A program made the translations under genes and the position numbers. A DNA stretch of 64,000 nt, taken from NCBI GenBank assembly GCA_946406115.1, contig OX291550.1:24652722-24716721 (forward strand). Direction: 5' to 3'. The notes under the pieces are model-generated. The model did no database searches and was not told where the DNA came from. It worked only from the letters and a program-made list of their open reading frames with translations. This DNA comes from Apoda limacodes (taxonomy: Eukaryota; Arthropoda; Insecta; Lepidoptera; Limacodidae). Of this stretch, positions 58,723-64,000 are shown piece by piece (positions within the stretch are counted from its first letter, which is position 1; every line of letters begins with the position of its first letter).

Positions 58723-58894
58723 CCGGCAGAAGTGAAAACATACTAGCTATTTACTTCCCATCACTTCGTATACATATTTATTTATTATAAATAATAATGT
58801 TTGTTTATTTACTTTTTTGACGTAGTATATTCGACATCTCAATCTGTCATAGAATTAAAATCCCATATCTAACCTCCCTGTACTACTCATAATC
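58723..58894 (+). repeat. Dispersed direct repeat, copy 2 (see 47682-47850)
   Basis: It shares the same blocks as 47682-47850 with a few small differences, and the similarity picks up again at TCTTACGAATTTTCGATCAG (about 58954). Confidence 0.85.
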
Positions 58895-58975
58895 TCAGCA
58901 ACAGCAGGCGCAGACATACATTTTCACCGCACGGTAGAAAGAGAAGGACATACGTCTTACGAATTTTCGATCAGC

Positions 58976-60093
58976 GGGTCTATTCCGTAAAAGATTGCTA
59001 ACCTTTTTTGAAAGAAATAAGATAAACATTGCGGTGTCGCGACAATCGATGAATTTCATACGTCATTTCAAATGCGCAATGTATATCTTAGTTCTATGGA
59101 TTTGAAACGAGAATTGTTAGCTGTCATTTTACGGAATCGAGCCGCTGGTCACGTGTCCTGACGCAAGTTTAACATTGTTTACCCATCACAAAAAAGTGCA
59201 CAACGCCGTTAAAGACGTTTTCACTTAAAAAACATTTGTAAGTAAAGCTAACTAAAGGCGTCCAGCAACTGTGTGTACACTTAGTAGAAGTGTTTATAAT
59301 GTCCGTAAACGCTCTCCACTATAAGGATAAGTAGGAATAAAAAACAGTAGATTGTTTGAAACAATTTCGTATCGGTGCTCGAGCTCAAATAATTGCATCT
59401 AACGACTACCAAACATATAATCAAAACCGTATCAGGTAAAATCAATTTCTCATCGCCGAGACCGATTTAAAAATTATCATACAGACCGAGCCGGACGTTC
59501 CGTCCAATATAATCAGATACTTCGCAACACTTTATTGGGCCAGTTTTCTATAGAACTGGGGTAGGTGACGGATGTCCAAGTAGTCTGGTCCAGGTATAAT
59601 TACTTAACAAGAGTACAGTGTTAACGGGGTCTAATCAAATTGATTTAGAAACAAAGGTTCACTAAAAAAAATCGTTTTAATCACTAGGTACTATGCTTCT
59701 TATTCAATAATATTTTTGTGTATTGTAAAAAAGGTAAGCATTACTTGAACTTGTTCGTTCCTCTTACGTTTAATTTTTATTACCAACTTATAAGTTACAT
59801 AAGCAGCAGTAATATTTATTTCATCACACTTGCTCGCAAACAGTGTCATTTTGTGCAGGCAAAGCGGGTGCTAAAGCCTTAATTACTCCCACGGGATTTT
59901 TCTTTGTAAATTTTATTCATGGTCATAGAAACCCCTGGCGATAATAATGCACTAATTCTATTAAGTATGTATGATAATTCATAAATTCTCTGATATGGGG
60001 ATGTGTTGTTTTGTCTACTAGTTTATGTATTTTTTCACCTTTTATTTTTATTTAGTTACTCGCAAATGTGATGAAAAACATTGTACGTAACAC
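58976..60093. other. Intergenic DNA, no gene seen
   Basis: 59040-59700 is less AT-rich and not recognisably repetitive (CGATTTAAAAATTATCATAC, GAGCCGGACGTTCCGTCC). No exon is evident. Confidence 0.4.
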
Positions 60094-60174
60094 GGGTGGT
60101 AAGGAAATTACATATTAGTGTTCTTAAAGCCTTCGGCCTCCGGCCATTTGTTCGTATTTTTTTCCTTACCACCC
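60094..60174. mobile_element. Palindromic MITE core with a 14-bp perfect inverted repeat
   Basis: GGGTGGTAAGGAAA (60094-60107) and TTTCCTTACCACCC (60161-60174) are perfect inverted repeats. The flanks continue the pairing imperfectly (CATTGTACGTAACAC against the complement of TTAATACACGATG). The loop holds GCCTTCGGCCTCCGGCC, itself palindromic. The facing ORFs on both strands (60108-60333) result from this symmetry. Confidence 0.65.
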
Positions 60175-61019
60175 TTAATACACGATGTACTATTTGAATT
60201 GTACATAAAATATCTTTGTAAAGTCAATAAAAGGGCTGGATCTTTATTATTCTTTCTCTGCAAAAGAATGTTGTCTCCAACTTTCTTTTTAGATTTTTCA
60301 AGTTTTAGTAAAAGAAGATGCAAGGAGAAGTGACTCTATTGGAACCTAGATTCTACCTATGATAATGTGTTTTGACTTTTTTTACATTCAGGTGCGCCAC
60401 TTTGGGTACGAACGGAAACCAATAAATGTCGTAATTATATATAGTAAAGTAGCCTCTAACCTTCAGGGAGTCATAAACGAAGAGAGATTATTCCTATGTA
60501 TGTATATTTATATTGTATTTCTTACTTCTATGAAGATTTTGTGTGTTTATAAGATTAATGTACTAGGACTTTAGAAGTCACAAGTAGTAACATAGTAAAA
60601 TGTAATAAATATACTATAAATAAATATCCTTATACCTATTTATGATATGCGAGTAAGAACGACCCCGAATTCCGGTTTTCCAACAGCCAACCACAGTATT
60701 AAGTCTTAGATGACAAAATCACTAGCTTATAAATTGAATTATGACTGAAATCAATTTGCTTCGTCTGCGAACGCGAGAAATTTAATTAAGTTCTGGCATA
60801 AAACAAATGTCGAAAAAGGTAATTAACTAAAGGATAAAAAATACGTAAAGTCGATGAAGAAATGTTCGATACCTGTGAGTCTGCATTCTCGGCACCTTGT
60901 GGCAAATTGAAAACGACGAGCTTACTCTCGAAGGTAATAATAAATTCTCAAATAATAATAATTCATAAATAATAATCGTGAAGGAACCAAATAAGAACAT
61001 TATAGTCTTCACGTCTATA
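60175..61019. other. Intergenic DNA, no gene seen
   Basis: The 71-residue ORF at 60359-60574 has no recognisable domain. Nothing else is supported. Confidence 0.4.
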
Positions 61020-61120
61020 TAATAAAGGATTCGCCCGAGGCCCGGTTAACACGGATTGCTTTTCGTAATTGGGCGTCCGGATTAGTGTCACATAATTTAA
61101 ACCGATCCGGCTCTTACCTA
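61020..61120. promoter_or_regulatory. Short GC-rich patch with homeodomain-type sites
   Basis: GGATTCGCCCGAGGCCCGGT, TAATTG (61066-61071) and GGATTAG (61079-61085, bicoid-type core) are packed in 100 bases of repeat-free sequence. Regulatory function is inferred only. Confidence 0.2.
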
Positions 61121-62029
61121 TATTGGAATATTAAGTAGGCATAAATTAAATACGTTATTATATTTATTCAATAGGATTTCACTTAAACCTGGCATAGCTT
61201 ATGCAAAAAATTTCTACTCGTTTGTATGTATAAGAATTCTAAAGTTAATTAAGTTTCAATAAACTTGAATCTATAATGCTACATATATTCATATTAAGAA
61301 ACGTTTCTATGCGTGCCGTTATGAATTTTAATTAGGGACATAAAAGTTTTCTGCACTTCTAACTGCAAAGTTTTTGAATAAATAATGTAATTTAATGAAA
61401 AATTATTAATTTTATTAGACAATAAACGACGTAGTACGTATTGTACAAAGTTGTACAACAAAGTTTCACTAAAATTTCAGATTTGTTGTTTCTCGTTTGC
61501 AACAATATTATCGAGAATAGTTACGAAATAAAATTGTCTCATGTTTTAGTAGACTTAGATAGATAGGTATCTATCGTAAATAAGCATTGAAAACTAATAA
61601 AATAGAAGTTATTACGTCTTAACATTGCTATATTCAAACTGAATGTTTTCCCACTTTGACGCCGAAATTGTTACATACACGTAGACTTAAAAGCATCTTT
61701 CTGTAGTCACTACAGTTTTCTTTTATTATTATATAGATAGATTTTTTTTTAACGGTTTCAAATAAATTGCAATAAGTCAACAACAAATCACCCCGTGTGC
61801 ACCGTTCCGATACACATAAAATTGTTTTTTCGACCAACAGCTATAATTAGGCGATATGTTACGTTTTTGTTTGGCCCACATTTCTCGATCCTCTAATTTT
61901 TAGTTTTTTGCCGCTTCTTTTGTAGTCGTTAATATGATTACACGTTCGGATGATGGCTTCATACGTGTTTTAGGTTATAACTTAATTTGCTCGGGTTACT
62001 TATTTGTTTTTTTATTGTTATTCGACTTC
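61121..62029. other. AT-rich intergenic DNA, nothing recognised
   Basis: No coding or repeat signal is visible; the small minus ORF 61634-61837 is unconvincing. Confidence 0.4.
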
Positions 62030-62480
62030 CTGAGAGCAGCGTCTGTCGCTCGTTTTTTGCCCGAGGTCGTTAGGTGGAGATGATTGAATGTGATGGAGAA
62101 CAGATTGTTGGTTTGAAGTGTTCATCTTCTTACACTTCTATTTGGTCACGTATTGAGTTTGAATTTGGTTGTTGACTTAATGTTTTAATGATTTAAATTG
62201 GTTTGTAATCTGTTAGAAGTTTTTGTGGCCGCCATTGTAGCCGTCGTGTCACGGATCTCGCGCAGTGGTATACTTTTAATCGTGGAAAGTATTTAGGTTA
62301 TTTTGTAAGTGTAAATTAATTTCTAATAACGTGGCTGCCGGCGGCGGCGCCGGCGGCCGGCACGTTAGCCCTGTTCAACGTCTTAATTGCAAATGGTTGG
62401 TATGACAGGAAAATTGTGCGGGTGACGTGCAAATCGTTGTAGCAACACCCGCGCGGCACGCAATGGCTTAGGGAAAAGTT
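62030..62480. promoter_or_regulatory. GC-rich island with a GC hairpin; possible regulatory element or gene edge
   Basis: GTGGCCGCCATTGTAGCCGT, CACGGATCTCGCGCAGTGG, and ACGTGGCTGCCGGCGGCGGC through GGCCGGCACGT (62329-62365, an imperfect GC palindrome) are striking in this AT-rich genome. No ORF with family resemblance covers it. It could be a promoter with 5' UTR of a neighbouring gene or an enhancer. Confidence 0.3.
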
Positions 62481-64000
62481 ACTGGCAACAGGGATGCGAT
62501 ACTTTTTAAAGTAGGTAACACCTGACATCTAAGGATATTGTTTCTACTAGCGTTTTAATGTATATACCTACCTGTACGTATACTAGCCAATATTCTATTA
62601 AATTTTATTCTTACTTTCGCATGAGTAAAACCTTTATCGATCTGAGAAATATTCAAGCGATCAATTTTAATAAATGTTTAAGCTCCTGCCATTGTTCCAC
62701 GTACAGACGCCGTACAGACTGGCTTTTTAATTCGCACGATATGTACGGCTACGAGCGAGGTGTGTGTTTGAAAAATGACCCTACAGATATCCGACATTGT
62801 TATTGGCCGTTATAAATTACTTAAGTTTATAGAGCTGTTAAATACCCTTGGGTATTGTTGAGTTTTATTGTTGTAATTCGATTAAGTGGTTATTATAACA
62901 GTTATTATCATTTGTGTTCGAAATGTTAGACTAACTACCGTATTAAACATGGCCGACTGGCATCTGACGTCTCACGACACTTATTAATTTAATTTTGAAA
63001 CTAGCTTCTACCCGTGGCTTCTTTTTACGTGGACTTAGAATTAAGGTGTACATTTTACTTTACAAACGCGCGTGTTTATAAGATTTTGCTAATTAAGTTT
63101 TGATTTTATAATTATGATGAAATTCAGCGAGTAGGTTAGGTATACTACACCATGATCTATCAAACAGCAAAAACAGTGTCCGAATTCGTCAATCTATTGT
63201 GTGGTATTCAAAGTTAACTGCAGTGACTAGGATAGTAGTAACTAATAAAGCCCTAGTCCTAGTAAATACACAAATCTTCACAGGATAAAGAAAGACATTA
63301 TAAAAATAAATAGGTGTATATAGAAATAATGTTTCTTTGTTTGGCTGTGACGTTCGCAGCGAGCGTACTTCCAAAGCAAAGATGTAGGTAGTTGGGATTT
63401 TCCGGGATTGTAAGGATTGCTCGATATTAATCTTTTGACTGCATCTTTACTATGATAACATTTATTAGTAAATAATGGTGTGAATTATATCTCTTGTCTA
63501 CATTTTTAATAAATTCCAGGTGACCGGTCACCGTAGTCTATATTATTTACATTGTAAATCTTTAAGTAATTTAAAATCATAAAAGAAATGAATCTTTGTA
63601 AGTTAATATACTTACAATGTATTGTAAAAAAAGATTTGTAAAAGAGTAGATACCTATCATGTTTTTTGTTAGCTTTTCTAGATATAAATTATCTTTGCAA
63701 CCCTATTGTCCAGAAAAAAAAATGTTGATTTATGACGATTTGACGGAAGTTAAAAAACCCACTGGATTGAAATAATTTGACTTTAAAAAAACCTATGACT
63801 GCGAGACAAATAACTTTACCTTATCTGAAAATTACAATAATTTTGTCCCAGTATCAACCACGCATATACCACCACGCAGGTATTCTTCCGTTCAAAGCAG
63901 TATCAGAGATCATTTGCACGCCTCCCCGCGAGCATTGTCGAACGCCCCGCCATTTATTTCGACCTATGTAGGTGTGTTATGATAAGGTCCTGAAAAAAAA
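62481..64000. other. Right end of window, no gene supported
   Basis: Small ORFs at 62558-62815 and 63777-63971 have no recognisable domain. 63895-63970 (GCACGCCTCCCCGCGAGCAT, GAACGCCCCGCCATTTATTT) is GC-richer and unexplained. Confidence 0.35.

Noticed and set aside
62316..62528. Ala/Gly-rich minus-strand ORF as a host exon
   Set aside because: The Ala/Gly run arises from the GC palindrome. No splice signals or family similarity support it.

Overview
The window reads as a stretch of lepidopteran (moth or butterfly) nuclear genome. It is AT-rich, has no operons or Shine-Dalgarno-led ORFs, contains split exons with GT/AG introns, and is crowded with repeat families that I recognise from moths and butterflies: a Metulj-like tRNA SINE, RTE and Jockey LINEs, and a family carrying a CCGTCCGTCTGTC core. 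The species cannot be named from the sequence alone.

One host gene can be supported, on the plus strand: the 3' part of the paired-class homeobox gene unc-4 (UNCX family). Three coding exons are visible at 3937-4109, 25730-25869 and 27309-27825. They splice in frame into the last 275 residues: homeodomain residues 1-46, then residues 47-60 plus a basic tail, then the conserved UNC-4 region, an acidic/Ser-rich tail and a C-terminal FSIESLL motif of the eh1 (Groucho-binding) type. The 5' exon(s) with the start codon were not found and probably lie left of position 1. Intron 1 is about 21.6 kb and intron 2 about 1.4 kb. A candidate poly(A) signal lies about 330 bases after the stop.

Intron 1 (4110-25729) holds two decayed minus-strand LINEs (19.4-20.4 and 21.7-23.2 kb), LINE C-terminal scraps, SINEs, MITEs, a Helitron-like element and a near-perfect 395-bp tandem duplication (13.5-14.3 kb). 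Among these are a few repeat-free, GC-richer islands that are candidate regulatory DNA (near 2.4-3.1, 9.9-10.1, 15.1 and 20.9-21.0 kb). Two copies of one repeat in opposite orientation flank the second homeobox exon.

The 36 kb downstream of unc-4 (28-64 kb) has no supportable host coding exon. It holds an internally deleted RTE LINE (37.4-38.9 kb), a frameshifted Jockey LINE (43.7-46.1 kb) lying between two inverted repeat arms, a 5'-truncated second copy of that Jockey LINE with a clean 10-bp target-site duplication (56.8-57.1 kb), several MITEs and SINEs, and two three-copy minisatellites. A GC-rich stretch near 62.0-62.5 kb could be a regulatory element or the edge of a neighbouring gene. 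I found no CRISPR array, phage, operon, functional tRNA or rRNA, and no convincing new multi-gene system. The points of interest are the regulatory islands of unc-4 and the way the repeats are arranged.
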